From contig NZ_JADDIU010000012.1 in NCBI RefSeq assembly GCF_016464375.1, forward strand, positions 57,542-121,541: 64,000 nucleotides of DNA, in the 5' to 3' direction. Position 1 is the stretch's first letter. Each line of letters opens with the position of its first letter. The position numbers and the translations under genes are program-made. This document shows, piece by piece, positions 43,237 to 53,873 of this stretch. This DNA comes from Bacillus renqingensis. Lineage in GTDB: Bacteria; Bacillota; Bacilli; Bacillales; Cytobacillaceae. The notes beneath the pieces were generated by a model. The model ran no database searches. It was given only the letters and a program-made list of their open reading frames with translations, and was not told the DNA's origin.

Positions 43237-43848
43237 ATGAAAGAAGTCATTATTGCAACAAAAAACCCTGGAAAAGCGCGAGAGTTTGAGAATGTTTTTT
43301 CACCAAGAGGAATCGCTGTGAAGACTTTGCTGGATTTTCCTGAATTCCCCGAGGTCGAGGAGACTGGCTCGACGTTTGAGGAAAATGCGATACTAAAGGC
43401 TGAGGCGGTTTCAAACGCATTGAATAAAATGGTCATTGGTGATGATTCCGGTCTGATGATTGACGCATTAGAAGGAAGACCAGGTATCTATTCCGCCCGC
43501 TATGCAGGTGAACTGAAAAACGATAATAACAATATTGATAAAGTATTATCAGAATTAAAAGGCATTCCAGAAGAAAAGAGAACAGCAAAATTTTATTGTG
43601 CTTTAGCGGTTGCTGTTCCAGGCCAGGAAACCTTTACGGTGTCAGGCACCTGTGAAGGACGAATCCTCGAAGAACGAAGAGGAACAAATGGCTTTGGGTA
43701 TGATCCGATATTTTTTGTCCCGGAAAAAGGTGTGGCCATGGCTGAGCTTACCTCAGATGAAAAAAATAAAATCAGCCATCGTGCCAATGCTTTGAAAAAA
43801 TTGGATGAAGTACTAGATTCCCATATAGAAAGAGCTGAGCAGCTATGA
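43237..43848 (+). CDS. rdgB: XTP/dITP diphosphatase (RdgB/HAM1 family)
   Basis: This enzyme removes non-canonical purine nucleotides (ITP, dITP, XTP). The 203-aa protein has the family start [17 protein letters not shown], then [50 protein letters not shown] and [17 protein letters not shown] precedes the ATG. Nucleotides 43638-43650 are an exact GGTGTCAGGCACC motif encoding VSGT. It overlaps ysnB by 4 nt (ATGA). Confidence 0.96.
   Translation: MKEVIIATKNPGKAREFENVFSPRGIAVKTLLDFPEFPEVEETGSTFEENAILKAEAVSNALNKMVIGDDSGLMIDALEGRPGIYSARYAGELKNDNNNIDKVLSELKGIPEEKRTAKFYCALAVAVPGQETFTVSGTCEGRILEERRGTNGFGYDPIFFVPEKGVAMAELTSDEKNKISHRANALKKLDEVLDSHIERAEQL
43638..43650 (+). repeat. GGTGTCAGGCACC motif inside rdgB
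   Basis: The exact 13-mer is preceded by AC and followed by TGTGAA, nearly the same context as the hairpin copies, and is read in frame as T-V-S-G-T. Confidence 0.7.
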
Positions 43849-44357
43849 GTAAGGTTCTTGTTGTTAGTGATAGTCATGGGTTAACGAAGGAGCTTGTGGC
43901 GATTCGCGAAAGGCATCAAAGAGAGGTGGATTTAATGATCCATTGCGGTGATTCACAGCTGATGCCAGATAATAAAGCGATAACGGGATACTTTACGGTG
44001 GCAGGGAATTGTGATTTCGGCGATTTTCCTTTGGAGCTGATCACAAATGTTGCGGGTAAAAAGTTCTTTATTACCCATGGTCATCATTATTCTGTAAAAT
44101 CGTCGTTAATGAATTTACAATACAAAGCGCAGGAAGTAAATGCCAATATCGTTTGTTTTGGACACTCACATGAATTAGGTGCAGAGGTGGTGGACGGCAT
44201 ATTATTTCTCAATCCAGGCAGCATCCGTTTGCCGCGCGGCCGCATCGAAAAAACATATGTCATTCTCGAGTTGCTAGATGATACGGTCAACATGTCTGTC
44301 TATGAATCAAATGGTTGGGAGCTTACAAACTTAGCTCATACCTTTAACATTAGCTAA
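43845..44357 (+). CDS. ysnB: YfcE/MJ0936-type metallophosphoesterase YsnB
   Basis: This predicted phosphodiesterase has 170 aa. The metal motifs are complete: [29 protein letters not shown] and FGHSHELG. The substrate is unknown. The start codon overlaps the rdgB stop (ATGA), so the two are co-translated. A GC-rich hairpin (44364-44370 with 44377-44383) follows but has only a short T run. Confidence 0.92.
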   Translation: MSKVLVVSDSHGLTKELVAIRERHQREVDLMIHCGDSQLMPDNKAITGYFTVAGNCDFGDFPLELITNVAGKKFFITHGHHYSVKSSLMNLQYKAQEVNANIVCFGHSHELGAEVVDGILFLNPGSIRLPRGRIEKTYVILELLDDTVNMSVYESNGWELTNLAHTFNIS

Positions 44358-44395
44358 TGACGGCGGGGAGAGGGCCCTCCCCGTTTCAGTCAAAC

Positions 44396-44457
44396 GATAA
44401 GAAAGCATAAGTTTTGATTTTAAGAATTGTCCAGCTCCAGCTTTTGCGCTTTTCTTT
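44396..44457 (+). repeat. Dispersed palindromic repeat, core-deleted copy 5
   Basis: Both ends of the 4023/5511 element are present (GATAAGAAAGCATAAG...AGAATTGTCCAGCTCCAG and TTTTGCGCTTTTCTTTT), but the central palindrome of about 100 bp is missing. It lies just upstream of the tRNA. Confidence 0.7.
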
Positions 44458-44533
44458 TAAAAAATCGCAAAAGCTGTTGACTTTTAGATGTTAGGATAAT
44501 ATAATAAATCTTGTCTTTGTTAAACACTAGAGT

Positions 44534-44610
44534 GTCCCAGTAGCTCAGCTGGATAGAGCATACGCCTTCTAAGCGTACGGTCGGGAGTTCGAATCTCTCC
44601 TGGGACGCCA
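44534..44610 (+). tRNA. tRNA-Arg (anticodon UCU)
   Basis: A complete 77-nt cloverleaf. The acceptor GTCCCAG pairs with CTGGGAC, discriminator G, encoded CCA at 44608-44610. The anticodon stem is TACGC/GCGTA with loop CTTCTAA, giving anticodon TCT (44568-44570), reading AGA/AGG. The T-loop GTTCGAATC is present. Confidence 0.97.
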
Positions 44611-44628
44611 TACTACATACCAGATATC

Positions 44629-44658
44629 AAAACTCACCATTTTAGGTGAGTTTTTTTT
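44629..44658 (+). terminator. Terminator of tRNA-Arg
   Basis: AAAACTCACC and GGTGAGTTTT form a 10-bp stem with a 6-nt loop and T8. Confidence 0.9.
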
Positions 44659-44712
44659 ACCATTTCATTATGCTAAACTAATGGTCATCAATATGCCAAA
44701 GGGCGGATCTTT

Positions 44713-45735
44713 ATGAAAAAGCGGAACCGGGTAAAAAGACAAGACAATGTGATATTTTTTCCCGGAATGGAAAAAAGGTTACTAGATAAAGGGATAGAAA
44801 GCTTGCACAATGGGAAGTTTTCCGAGGCGATTGGTCTGCTAGAAGCAGCAATGGAACACGATCCGAACAACGAGGAGATCCTAATAGGACTGGTGATGGC
44901 CTATTTTGAGGCCGGGGCCTTTCCAAAAGCAAAGACACTGGCGAAAGAAATGCTATTAAAAGGAATCGGCGACTATTTTCAAATGGTGGATTTATATTTG
45001 ACGGTACTGATTCAGCTTCACGAATATCAAGAAATTATAACAACCATTGAAGCGCTGCTGGATGAAAAAGAGGTCCCACCGGAGAAGTATGAACATTTCT
45101 TAACAATTCTGCAATTCAGTCGAAAAATGGCGGCTCATCATGAAGAATCTGCAGAACCTTCGCCAACCAACGACGGCAATCAAGAGCTGGGGCTTTTGTC
45201 GGATAACAATTTAAACGACCAGCTGTTATTGGTTTCAAGTCTTGCTGATAAAAACATCCGTCCCTTTTTCAATGAAATAGAAGAGTATTTAAAGGCGGAT
45301 TCAGGTCATCCATTTCTAAAAACGATATTGTTAAACCTGTTAAAAGAACAGGAAATTGATTTGCCAGTGACAGTCAATAAATTTGCCATCCAAAAGAAGG
45401 TGATTGCAACCGAGCTCCCTGATGCCAGACTGCAGCCAAAGATGATGGAGATTAAAGAAATTATAGAGGATCGGCTGGCAAGCAGCAATCCGGCCTTTTA
45501 TGAAAGTATAGTAGCATTAATCGAACGGATTTTTTTCATTAGTTATCCGCTGGAATTAAAGCCGGAAAGTTCTACTGCCTGGAGTGCCGCCTTTCATTTA
45601 CTCGCGGAGGAATATTATGGAATTGAATCGCGAATCACCGAACGTGCTAAAGAATATAAAGCAATACCAGAAGAAATGGAACAGGCGATAAGGCAGATAG
45701 AAATGATTGAGAAAATTTCTTATCCCAAACTGTAG
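44713..45735 (+). CDS. ysoA: Tetratricopeptide repeat protein YsoA
   Basis: This 340-aa cytosolic protein has TPR-like helical repeats at about residues 20-130 (GIESLHNGKFSEAIGLLEAA, NNEEILIGLVMAYFEAGAFP). The acidic second half holds more helices. There is no signal peptide. The role is unknown, presumably protein-protein interaction. It lies directly upstream of tig as in B. subtilis. AAAGGGCGGA precedes the ATG. Confidence 0.88.
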   Translation: MKKRNRVKRQDNVIFFPGMEKRLLDKGIESLHNGKFSEAIGLLEAAMEHDPNNEEILIGLVMAYFEAGAFPKAKTLAKEMLLKGIGDYFQMVDLYLTVLIQLHEYQEIITTIEALLDEKEVPPEKYEHFLTILQFSRKMAAHHEESAEPSPTNDGNQELGLLSDNNLNDQLLLVSSLADKNIRPFFNEIEEYLKADSGHPFLKTILLNLLKEQEIDLPVTVNKFAIQKKVIATELPDARLQPKMMEIKEIIEDRLASSNPAFYESIVALIERIFFISYPLELKPESSTAWSAAFHLLAEEYYGIESRITERAKEYKAIPEEMEQAIRQIEMIEKISYPKL

Positions 45736-45773
45736 GCTTCGCTGTTGAAAGAAATAATTCCTATGGTATAATG

Positions 45774-45782
45774 TAGGGGTTG
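45774..45782 (+). promoter_or_regulatory. Extended -10 promoter of tig
   Basis: TGGTATAAT has a perfect TATAAT at 45777-45782; the leader is about 110 nt. Confidence 0.65.
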
Positions 45783-45900
45783 CATTGTGTAAAAAGGATT
45801 ATTTTACATTAAAAAATAGGACATGACTTGATAGACAAGACATACGCCTGCATTTAATTCGTAAAGAATGAAATGAGAATAGATGTTGGAGGGAAAAAGT

Positions 45901-47178
45901 ATGACTGCAAAATGGGAAAAGTTAGAAGGGAGCCGCGGTGTTCTAACAGTTGAAGTTAGCGCTGAAAAGGTTAGCAAAGGTTTAGATACGGCATTCCAAA
46001 AAGTAGTTAAAAAAGTAAGCGTTCCAGGCTTCCGTAAAGGAAAAGTGCCTCGCTCATTATTTGAAAAACGTTTCGGTGTTGAATCACTATATCAAGATGC
46101 ATTAGACATTCTTCTACCAGATGCATATGGCAATGCAATTGATGAGACAGGAATCGAGCCTGTCGATCGTCCTGAAATTGACATTGAGCAAATGGAAAAA
46201 GGAAAAGACCTCATCTTCAAGGCAACTGTTACGGTTAAGCCTGAAGTCACGTTAGGTGAATACAAAGGTCTTGAAATTGAAGAATTAGATACAACCGTTA
46301 CAGATGAAGATGTGCAGAATGAACTTGAAACATTGCAAAATCGTCAAGCGGAGCTAGTGGTTAAAGAAGAGGGAACGGCTGAAAATGGTGATACAGTTGT
46401 AATCGACTTTAACGGCTTTGTAGATGGTGAAGAATTTGAGGGCGGGAAAGCTGAAAACTATTCACTTGAAATAGGTTCCAATTCATTCATTCCTGGCTTT
46501 GAAGAACAGCTTATAGGTGTAAAAGCAGGCGAATCTAAAGATGTGGAAGTAACATTCCCTGAAGAATATCATGCAGCAGAGCTTGCAGGTAAACCAGCAA
46601 CTTTCAAGGTTACGGTACACGAAATCAAAGCAAAAGAGCTGCCTGAATTAGATGACGAGTTTGCAAAAGATGTGGATGAAGAAGTAGAAACATTAGAGGC
46701 ATTAAAAGAAAAAATCAGAACTCGCTTAGAAGACAGCAAAAAGCATGAAGCGGAGCATCACCTGAGAGATTCCCTTGTGGAAAAAGCCGCTGATAATGCC
46801 CAAGTTGAGATTCCAGAGGTAATGGTAGAAAACGAAGTCAACCGTATGCTCCAAGAATTTGAACAACGTCTGCAAATGCAAGGAATGAATCTTGAGCTTT
46901 ACTTCCAATTCTCCGGTCAGGATGAGTCAGCTCTTCGTGAACAGATGAAAGAAGAAGCGGAAAAGCGTGTAAAGAACAACTTAACGCTCGAAGCTATTGC
47001 GAAGGCTGAAAATCTTGAGGTTACAGACGAAGAAGTTAACGAAGAGCTGGAGAAAATGTCAGGAATGTACAATATGAGCACGAATGACATTAAAGCTGCT
47101 CTTGGCGGTGTAGAAGGCATCAAAGCGGATCTTAAATTGCAAAAAGCGGTCGACTTTCTTATCGAAAATAAGAAGTAA
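45901..47178 (+). CDS. tig: Trigger factor
   Basis: This ribosome-associated chaperone with peptidyl-prolyl isomerase activity has 425 aa. Domains are the N-terminal ribosome-binding domain with signature [19 protein letters not shown] (residues about 37-55), the FKBP-type PPIase (about 150-245; [20 protein letters not shown]) and the C-terminal substrate-binding arms. ATG 45901 follows TTGGAGGG; an upstream in-frame start at 45883 adds six unmatched residues. Confidence 0.98.
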   Translation: MTAKWEKLEGSRGVLTVEVSAEKVSKGLDTAFQKVVKKVSVPGFRKGKVPRSLFEKRFGVESLYQDALDILLPDAYGNAIDETGIEPVDRPEIDIEQMEKGKDLIFKATVTVKPEVTLGEYKGLEIEELDTTVTDEDVQNELETLQNRQAELVVKEEGTAENGDTVVIDFNGFVDGEEFEGGKAENYSLEIGSNSFIPGFEEQLIGVKAGESKDVEVTFPEEYHAAELAGKPATFKVTVHEIKAKELPELDDEFAKDVDEEVETLEALKEKIRTRLEDSKKHEAEHHLRDSLVEKAADNAQVEIPEVMVENEVNRMLQEFEQRLQMQGMNLELYFQFSGQDESALREQMKEEAEKRVKNNLTLEAIAKAENLEVTDEEVNEELEKMSGMYNMSTNDIKAALGGVEGIKADLKLQKAVDFLIENKK

Positions 47179-47191
47179 TTTTTACTATACC

Positions 47192-47232
47192 ATAAGGCAC
47201 GATCTTTAGTCGTGCCTTATTTTATACATTTT
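47192..47232 (+). terminator. Terminator of tig
   Basis: ATAAGGCACGA at 47192-47202 pairs with TCGTGCCTTAT at 47210-47220, followed by a T-rich tract. Confidence 0.9.
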
Positions 47233-47373
47233 TTCAATTACATATTATACTTATAGTAGGGAACATTTTTAACAATAGGCAGGAAAAATAATTTTTAAAG
47301 CGAATTATTTATTCCATGCATGATGATTTATTTTTTAAAAAAGATGGCTAAGATGAAGGCGTACGTTTGTTTT

Positions 47374-47504
47374 AAATCGCGATTCCACAAAAATGAAAAA
47401 CATATTACGATAAAGCTTTTTATTTCTAGTCTGTCGGCCAAATGTGATACAATGCAAAATACATACAATTCAGTTGATACTAATGTTTGTGGGAATCGCG
47501 ATTT
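47374..47504. promoter_or_regulatory. Paired palindromes flanking the clpX promoter
   Basis: The perfect 10-bp palindrome AATCGCGATT occurs at 47375-47384 and 47494-47503, centres 119 bp apart. It is embedded in a longer inverted repeat: arm 47374-47391 and arm 47486-47504 match at all but one position. The -10 of clpX lies between them. The rest of the 47233-47542 spacer is AT-rich and holds no gene. Confidence 0.6.
47445..47453 (+). promoter_or_regulatory. Extended -10 promoter of clpX
   Basis: TGATACAAT (TACAAT at 47448-47453) lies about 90 bp before the start codon; the -35 is weak. No CtsR box (GGTCAAA tandem) was seen. Confidence 0.6.
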
Positions 47505-47542
47505 ATATAATAAAGGATTTTATGTTTCAAGGGGTGAAAGGT

Positions 47543-48802
47543 TTGTTTAAATTTAATGATGAAAAAGGACAATTAAAATGTTCGTTCTGTGGTAAAACTC
47601 AGGATCAAGTTCGAAAATTAGTGGCAGGACCTGGGGTTTATATATGTGACGAATGTATCGAACTTTGCACAGAAATCGTTGAGGAAGAGTTGGGGACAGA
47701 AGAAGAAGTTGAATTTAAAGATGTTCCAAAACCAAAAGAGATTTGCGAAATCCTCGATGATTATGTGATCGGCCAAGATAAAGCGAAAAAGGCATTATCG
47801 GTTGCCGTTTATAATCACTATAAACGGATTAATTCCAACAGCAAAATTGACGATGTCGAACTTTCGAAAAGTAATATTTGTATGATTGGACCAACAGGGA
47901 GTGGAAAAACCCTATTAGCGCAAACATTGGCACGGATTTTGAATGTACCGTTTGCAATTGCGGACGCTACATCTCTTACAGAGGCCGGCTATGTTGGGGA
48001 AGATGTTGAAAATATTTTATTAAAATTAATTCAAGCGGCTGATTATGATGTTGAAAAGGCAGAAAAGGGCATTATTTATATCGATGAAATTGATAAAGTT
48101 GCCCGTAAATCTGAAAACCCATCGATTACACGTGACGTATCCGGTGAAGGTGTTCAGCAAGCGTTATTAAAAATTCTTGAAGGCACGGTTGCTAGTGTTC
48201 CGCCACAGGGCGGCAGAAAGCACCCGCATCAAGAATTTATCCAAATTGATACAACAAACATCTTATTTATTTGTGGTGGAGCCTTTGATGGGATTGAGCC
48301 CATCATTAAACGCCGTTTAGGTCAGAAGGTAATCGGTTTTGGTTCAGATTCAAAGCAACAGGAAGTTACATCAAAAGAACTTCTATCCAAAGTGCTGCCG
48401 GAAGATTTATTACGATTTGGGTTAATTCCTGAATTTATTGGCCGTTTGCCAATTATTGCTAGTCTTGAACCGTTGGATGAAGACGCATTAATCGAAATTT
48501 TAACGAAGCCAAAAAATGCACTTGTGAAACAATACCAAAAAATGCTTGAGATCGATAATGTTGAGTTAGAATTTGAAGACGAAGCCCTTAAAGAGATTGC
48601 CAAAAAAGCAATTGAACGCAAAACAGGTGCCCGCGGTTTACGCTCGATCATTGAAGTCATTATGTTAGATGTAATGTTCGATCTTCCATCTCGTGACGAT
48701 ATTTCAAAATGTATTATCACGAAGGATACAATTGTGAATAACAGTGTTCCTAAGCTAATTTTAGAAGATGGAACCGTCATTGTTGAAGAAAAATCAGCTT
48801 AA
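47543..48802 (+). CDS. clpX: ATP-dependent Clp protease ATP-binding subunit ClpX
   Basis: This AAA+ unfoldase feeds substrates to ClpP. The 419-aa protein has the N-terminal zinc-binding domain (CSFCGKTQ...CDECIELC), Walker [14 protein letters not shown] near residue 120, Walker [13 protein letters not shown] near 180, the pore loop GYVGED, and the ClpP-docking IGF loop (KVIGFGSDS). TTG 47543, just after GGGGTGAAAGG, gives the family start [17 protein letters not shown]; the longer upstream frame covers promoter DNA. Confidence 0.97.
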   Translation: MFKFNDEKGQLKCSFCGKTQDQVRKLVAGPGVYICDECIELCTEIVEEELGTEEEVEFKDVPKPKEICEILDDYVIGQDKAKKALSVAVYNHYKRINSNSKIDDVELSKSNICMIGPTGSGKTLLAQTLARILNVPFAIADATSLTEAGYVGEDVENILLKLIQAADYDVEKAEKGIIYIDEIDKVARKSENPSITRDVSGEGVQQALLKILEGTVASVPPQGGRKHPHQEFIQIDTTNILFICGGAFDGIEPIIKRRLGQKVIGFGSDSKQQEVTSKELLSKVLPEDLLRFGLIPEFIGRLPIIASLEPLDEDALIEILTKPKNALVKQYQKMLEIDNVELEFEDEALKEIAKKAIERKTGARGLRSIIEVIMLDVMFDLPSRDDISKCIITKDTIVNNSVPKLILEDGTVIVEEKSA

Positions 48803-48809
48803 TGTACAA

Positions 48810-48835
48810 GGCCCGGCGTTGCTGCCGGGTCTTTA
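48810..48835 (+). terminator. Terminator of clpX
   Basis: GCCCGGC (48811-48817) pairs with GCCGGGT (48824-48830, one G-U), followed by CTTTAT. Confidence 0.65.
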
Positions 48836-48840
48836 TCATA

Positions 48841-48998
48841 GTATCAGAATTTATATGTTTTCGACTTTGAGAATTGTCCAGCTTCAGCGCCTAGCCCCTC
48901 GAGGTTATAAGCCACTCCTGAATTGAAGGCAAAGAGCGCCTTCTATTCAGGAGTGGCTTATACTTGTCGGGGCTGACCAGGGCGCTTGCGCTTTTCTA
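48841..48998 (+). repeat. Dispersed palindromic repeat, family B copy 4
   Basis: It belongs to the same family as the copy at 5511, but with paired changes: an 18-bp perfect inner stem joins 48906-48923 and 48945-48962. AGCCCC/GGGGCT and GCGCC/GGCGC outer pairs are kept. It occupies half of the 338-bp clpX-lonB spacer; the rest (49000-49140) is AT-rich with no gene. Confidence 0.85.
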
Positions 48999-49140
48999 AT
49001 GTTGTCTTAACCAAAAAAATTTAAAAATAGCCAATATAAACCATAACTCCTATTTCTAAATTTTTTTGTTTATTCCATCTACCTGCAGGAAATACTTATT
49101 ATTATTATCAATTGAGTAATTTGGTGCAGGAGGAAAAAAG

Positions 49141-50808
49141 ATGAGTTGGACGGGGATTGCCTTATTTATACAGCTGTTTTTTGGAATAATCATTGGACTA
49201 TATTTTTGGAATCTGTTAAAAACCCAACGGACTCAAAAGGTTTCAATCGATCGGGAGTCCCGAAAAGAAATGGATCAACTGCGAAAGATGAGATCCATCT
49301 CCTTAACAGAACCATTATCGGAGAAAGTAAGGCCGACAAATTTTCAAGATATTGTCGGTCAAGAGGATGGGATTAAATCGTTAAAGGCTGCCTTATGCGG
49401 ACCAAACCCGCAGCATGTCATCATTTATGGCCCTCCAGGAGTTGGAAAAACAGCTGCCGCAAGATTAGTTTTGGAAGAAGCAAAAAAGAATGCGAAATCA
49501 CCATTCAAACGAGAATCTGTTTTTATCGAATTAGATGCCACGACCGCAAGATTTGATGAACGAGGAATTGCGGATCCACTGATTGGCTCTGTTCACGACC
49601 CGATTTATCAAGGGGCAGGGGCAATGGGACAGGCTGGTATTCCGCAGCCAAAACAAGGTGCGGTGACAAATGCCCATGGCGGTGTATTATTCATTGATGA
49701 GATTGGTGAACTGCATCCGATTCAAATGAACAAGCTGTTAAAGGTATTAGAAGACAGGAAAGTGTTTTTGGAGAGTGCTTATTATCATGAAGAAAACACA
49801 CAAATTCCAACGCACATCCATGATATTTTTAAGAATGGTCTACCGGCTGACTTTCGCTTAATCGGGGCAACAACAAGAACGCCGAGCGAAATTCCCCCAG
49901 CCATTCGGTCACGTTGTATGGAGGTGTTTTTTCGCGATTTAACACAGGAAGAGATTGTAACGGTTGCGAAAAAAGCGGCAGCAAAGGTCAATATGAATAT
50001 CAATGAGTCTGGCGTTCATACTCTCTCTACCTATGCGAGAAATGGCCGGGAAACCGTTAATATGATCCAAATTGCAGCAGGTCTGGCAATTACGGAGGAA
50101 CGAAATTTTATTAAGGATGAGGATATCGAATGGGTTATCCATTCTAGTCAGTTGACACCACGGATGGAGCGGATGATTAATGATCGTGCACAAATCGGTC
50201 TTGTTAACGGTTTGGCTGTTTATGGTCCGAATTCTGGAGCATTGCTTGAAATCGAAGTAACTGTTATTCCAGCGAAAGAAAAAGGAACGATAAATATTAC
50301 GGGAATAGTGGAAGAAGAAAGTATTGGCGGTCAAGGGAAATCCATTCGGCGAAAGAGCATGGCCCGGGGATCGATTGAAAATGTCATCACGGTGTTACGA
50401 TCGATGGGGGTTCCTGCGAACGACTATGATATCCATGTGAATTTCCCGGGCGGGGTTCCGATTGACGGACCATCCGCAGGAATTGCGATGGCCACAGGAA
50501 TCTATTCTGCTATTTATAAAATTCCGATTGACAATACAGTAGCAATGACAGGAGAAATTAGTATTCATGGCAATGTGAAACCAATCGGTGGGGTGTATCC
50601 GAAGGTAAAGGCGGCCAAAAAGGCGGGGGCGAAAACGGTGATTATCCCGGAAGAGAACATGCAAAACATTTTAAATGAAGTCAAAGGTATTCACATTATA
50701 CCGGTTACGCACCTGCAGGAAGTGTTTGATATCGCCTTAGTCCATGACATCGACAAACATAATGTGGTTCCTGCATCTATCGAATTAACGAAAAAAGAAT
50801 CTATTTAA
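49141..50808 (+). CDS. lonB: Membrane-anchored ATP-dependent protease LonB
   Basis: LonB is a sporulation-associated Lon-type protease. The 555-aa protein has an N-terminal membrane anchor (GIALFIQLFFGIIIGLYFW), an AAA+ module ([20 protein letters not shown]; Walker B GGVLFIDEIGELHP) and the C-terminal Lon protease domain with the catalytic Ser in DGPSAGIAMA and Lys in NVKPIGGVYPKVKAAKKAGA. CAGGAGG precedes the ATG. In B. subtilis it is under sigma-F; no clear site was identified here. It is followed by lonA. Confidence 0.96.
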   Translation: MSWTGIALFIQLFFGIIIGLYFWNLLKTQRTQKVSIDRESRKEMDQLRKMRSISLTEPLSEKVRPTNFQDIVGQEDGIKSLKAALCGPNPQHVIIYGPPGVGKTAAARLVLEEAKKNAKSPFKRESVFIELDATTARFDERGIADPLIGSVHDPIYQGAGAMGQAGIPQPKQGAVTNAHGGVLFIDEIGELHPIQMNKLLKVLEDRKVFLESAYYHEENTQIPTHIHDIFKNGLPADFRLIGATTRTPSEIPPAIRSRCMEVFFRDLTQEEIVTVAKKAAAKVNMNINESGVHTLSTYARNGRETVNMIQIAAGLAITEERNFIKDEDIEWVIHSSQLTPRMERMINDRAQIGLVNGLAVYGPNSGALLEIEVTVIPAKEKGTINITGIVEEESIGGQGKSIRRKSMARGSIENVITVLRSMGVPANDYDIHVNFPGGVPIDGPSAGIAMATGIYSAIYKIPIDNTVAMTGEISIHGNVKPIGGVYPKVKAAKKAGAKTVIIPEENMQNILNEVKGIHIIPVTHLQEVFDIALVHDIDKHNVVPASIELTKKESI

Positions 50809-50833
50809 TGGACTACCAATCCAGCAGTGAAGT

Positions 50834-50871
50834 AAACTTCGGTTTGTAAACCAAGCGAACCGGAGTTTTTC
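50834..50871 (+). terminator. Terminator of lonB
   Basis: An 11-bp stem (50834-50844 with 50858-50868, one G-U) is followed by Ts. Confidence 0.8.
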
Positions 50872-50897
50872 AATGAAAAAGGGCAAATAGCTAAAAT

Positions 50898-50926
50898 TAG
50901 ACACTAAAAAATAAATGAGATAGAAT
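50898..50926 (+). promoter_or_regulatory. Promoter of lonA-ysxC
   Basis: TAGACA at 50898-50903 and TAGAAT at 50921-50926 are 17 bp apart. Confidence 0.6.
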
Positions 50927-50960
50927 TGTACAAAGACGTATAACATGGAGGTGCAGTACT

Positions 50961-53288
50961 TTGACGAATAAGAACGAAAGGATTGTCCCCCTCCTGCCGC
51001 TTCGGGGTTTGCTAGTATATCCAACGATGGTCCTACATCTAGATGTTGGACGTGAACGGTCAGTACAGGCACTTGAAAGAGCAATGGTAGATGACCATTT
51101 AATATTTTTAACTACTCAAAAGGATGTCGGAGTTGACGAGCCTGCTGAAGAAGATTTATATCGCTATGGGACCTTAACAAAGGTAAAGCAAATGTTAAAG
51201 CTGCCGAATGGGACGATTCGAGTATTGGTGGAGGGACTGAAGCGAGCAGAAGTCGTTTCCTTTTATGATGAAGACGATTATTACTCTGTTCAAATCGTTA
51301 CATATGAAGACCCTGAATTGAACGATGTCGAAGATCAAGCATTAATGAGGACGATGCTTGATTATTTTGAGCAATACATAAAACTATCCAAGAAAATCTC
51401 TGCTGAAACATTTGCTTCCGTTGCTGATATCGAAGAACCCGGAAGAATGGCCGATATTATCGCCTCTCATCTCCCTATCAAGCTGAAGGAAAAGCAGGAA
51501 ATACTAGAAACGATTGACACGAAACAAAGAATGAACTATGTTATCAACATTATTCATAATGAAAAAGAAGTGCTCAATCTTGAAAAGAAGATCGGCCAGC
51601 GTGTAAGGCGTTCAATGGAAAGAACACAAAAGGAATACTATTTACGGGAACAAATGAAAGCCATCCAAAAGGAATTAGGCGATAAAGAGGGAAAGACCGG
51701 GGAAATTGCTGACTTGACGGAAAAAATTGAGCAAGCTGGTATGCCGGAACATATTTATCAAGCAGCCATGAAGGAACTGGATCGCTATGAAAAGGTTCCA
51801 GCCAATTCAGCGGAAAGTGCGGTTATTCGCAATTATATTGAATGGCTTATTTCGCTGCCATGGTCCAAAAAGACAGAAGATGATATTAATATTGAACGGG
51901 CCGAGAAGATATTAAGTGAAGACCATTATGGCCTTGAAAAAGTAAAGGAGCGTGTCCTCGAATACTTAGCAGTCCAAAAACTGACGAATTCGTTAAAAGG
52001 ACCGATTCTTTGTCTTGTTGGACCTCCTGGTGTCGGCAAAACAAGCCTGGCCCGGTCAATCGCTACATCCCTTAACCGTCATTTTGTCCGTGTATCACTG
52101 GGTGGAATCCGCGATGAATCGGAAATTCGCGGACACCGGAGAACATATGTTGGTGCCATGCCTGGCCGTATCATTCAAGGGATGAAAAAGGCGGGAACGA
52201 TTAACCCGGTATTTTTGCTCGATGAAATTGATAAAATGTCCAGTGACTTTCGTGGCGATCCATCAGCGGCACTCTTAGAGGTATTAGACCCGGAACAAAA
52301 CCATAATTTTAGCGATCATTATATTGAGGAAACATACGATTTATCAAAGGTAATGTTTATTGCTACTGCGAATAATCTGGCAACCATCCCTGGTCCGTTG
52401 TTAGACAGAATGGAAATTATCTCAATCGCCGGCTATACCGAGCTTGAAAAAGTTCATATCACTCGAGATCACTTGCTCCCTAAGCAGATTAAAGAAAATG
52501 GACTAACGAAAAGGACTCTGCAGGTCCGTGATGAGGCGATCTTAAAAGTTGTCCGTTATTATACAAGAGAAGCTGGCGTACGCAGTCTTGAGCGGCAAAT
52601 GGCAGCCATTTGCCGCAAAACAGCCAAAATAATTGTTTCCGGAGAGAAGAAGCGCGTCGTCGTTACCGAAAAAACCGTTGAAGAATTTTTAGGAAAACCT
52701 AAATTCCGTTACGGTCAGGCAGAAACCGAAGATCAAGTCGGTGTGGCAACCGGTTTAGCTTACACAACCGTTGGCGGGGATACGCTGCAAATTGAAGTCT
52801 CCCTTGCTCCCGGAAAAGGCAAGCTTGTTCTTACTGGTAAATTGGGCGATGTCATGAAGGAATCAGCCCAGGCCGCTTTTAGCTATGTTCGCTCGAAAAC
52901 GAAGGAATTAGGTATTGAAGAGGACTTTCATGAAAAATATGATATCCATATTCACGTTCCAGAGGGGGCCGTCCCAAAAGATGGTCCATCAGCAGGAATT
53001 ACCATTGCCACAGCACTCGTTTCTGCCTTAACTGGCAAGCCAATACGCCGTGAGGTAGGGATGACCGGAGAAATTACGTTACGGGGCCGAGTGCTTCCCA
53101 TTGGCGGTTTAAAAGAGAAAACACTTAGTGCCCATCGTGCTGGGCTAACAAAAGTTATTCTTCCAAAGGACAATGAAATGGATATTGATGACATCCCCGA
53201 AAGTGTCCGCAATGAATTGGTGTTTGTTCCGGTATCACATGTGGATGAGGTATTGAAGCATGCCTTATTAGAAGGTGGCGCAAAATGA
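50961..53288 (+). CDS. lonA: ATP-dependent protease Lon (LonA)
   Basis: This cytosolic quality-control protease has 775 aa. The N-terminal LON substrate domain ([19 protein letters not shown]) and coiled coil lead to the AAA+ module ([20 protein letters not shown] near residue 350; FLLDEIDKM) and the protease domain with catalytic Ser in [11 protein letters not shown] and Lys in [17 protein letters not shown] 50961 lies 7 nt after GGAGGTG. It overlaps ysxC by 4 nt (ATGA). Confidence 0.98.
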   Translation: MTNKNERIVPLLPLRGLLVYPTMVLHLDVGRERSVQALERAMVDDHLIFLTTQKDVGVDEPAEEDLYRYGTLTKVKQMLKLPNGTIRVLVEGLKRAEVVSFYDEDDYYSVQIVTYEDPELNDVEDQALMRTMLDYFEQYIKLSKKISAETFASVADIEEPGRMADIIASHLPIKLKEKQEILETIDTKQRMNYVINIIHNEKEVLNLEKKIGQRVRRSMERTQKEYYLREQMKAIQKELGDKEGKTGEIADLTEKIEQAGMPEHIYQAAMKELDRYEKVPANSAESAVIRNYIEWLISLPWSKKTEDDINIERAEKILSEDHYGLEKVKERVLEYLAVQKLTNSLKGPILCLVGPPGVGKTSLARSIATSLNRHFVRVSLGGIRDESEIRGHRRTYVGAMPGRIIQGMKKAGTINPVFLLDEIDKMSSDFRGDPSAALLEVLDPEQNHNFSDHYIEETYDLSKVMFIATANNLATIPGPLLDRMEIISIAGYTELEKVHITRDHLLPKQIKENGLTKRTLQVRDEAILKVVRYYTREAGVRSLERQMAAICRKTAKIIVSGEKKRVVVTEKTVEEFLGKPKFRYGQAETEDQVGVATGLAYTTVGGDTLQIEVSLAPGKGKLVLTGKLGDVMKESAQAAFSYVRSKTKELGIEEDFHEKYDIHIHVPEGAVPKDGPSAGITIATALVSALTGKPIRREVGMTGEITLRGRVLPIGGLKEKTLSAHRAGLTKVILPKDNEMDIDDIPESVRNELVFVPVSHVDEVLKHALLEGGAK

Positions 53289-53866
53289 AGGTAACAAGCT
53301 CGGATATTGTTATTAGTGCAGTAAAACCGGAACAGTACCCGGAAACAGAGCTGCCGGAATTTGCCCTTGCCGGGCGTTCCAATGTGGGAAAGTCTTCCTT
53401 TATCAATAAAATGTTGAACCGAAAAGGGCTTGCGAGAATTTCCTCCAAGCCCGGAAAAACACAAACGTTAAACTTTTATCTCATAAATGAAGTGCTTCAC
53501 TTTGTCGATGTTCCCGGTTATGGGTATGCCAAGGTGTCAAAGTCAGAGCGTGCTGCCTGGGGAAAAATGATTGAAACGTATTTTACGACCCGTGAGCAAT
53601 TAAAGGCCGTTGTCTTGATTGTTGATCTGCGGCACCCTCCTACTAAAGATGATGTAATGATGTATGATTTTCTCAAGCATTATGAAATTCCCTGCATCGT
53701 GATTGCAACGAAGGCCGATAAGATTCCAAAGGGTAAATGGCAAAAGCATTTAAGGATGGCGCAGGAAACGTTAGACCTTGAGGCGGACGATCACATCGTT
53801 CTTTTTTCAGCTGAGACGGGTGAAGGAAAAGACAAAGCGTGGACCGTTATAGAAAGCTATATGTAA
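53285..53866 (+). CDS. ysxC: Ribosome biogenesis GTPase YsxC/EngB
   Basis: This essential GTPase for late 50S assembly has 193 aa. G motifs are complete: G1 [11 protein letters not shown]2 region [14 protein letters not shown]3 [11 protein letters not shown]4 [11 protein letters not shown]5 FSAETGEG. Its ATG overlaps the lonA stop, so it is co-translated with lonA. Confidence 0.97.
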   Translation: MKVTSSDIVISAVKPEQYPETELPEFALAGRSNVGKSSFINKMLNRKGLARISSKPGKTQTLNFYLINEVLHFVDVPGYGYAKVSKSERAAWGKMIETYFTTREQLKAVVLIVDLRHPPTKDDVMMYDFLKHYEIPCIVIATKADKIPKGKWQKHLRMAQETLDLEADDHIVLFSAETGEGKDKAWTVIESYM

Positions 53867-53873
53867 ATAATGT

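Noticed and set aside
44420..44611. Minus-strand frame over tRNA-Arg
   Set aside because: It is antisense to the tRNA and the short repeat; it is a known type of false prediction.
47320..47550. 76-aa frame upstream of clpX
   Set aside because: It spans the promoter and the paired palindromes and has no ribosome binding site.
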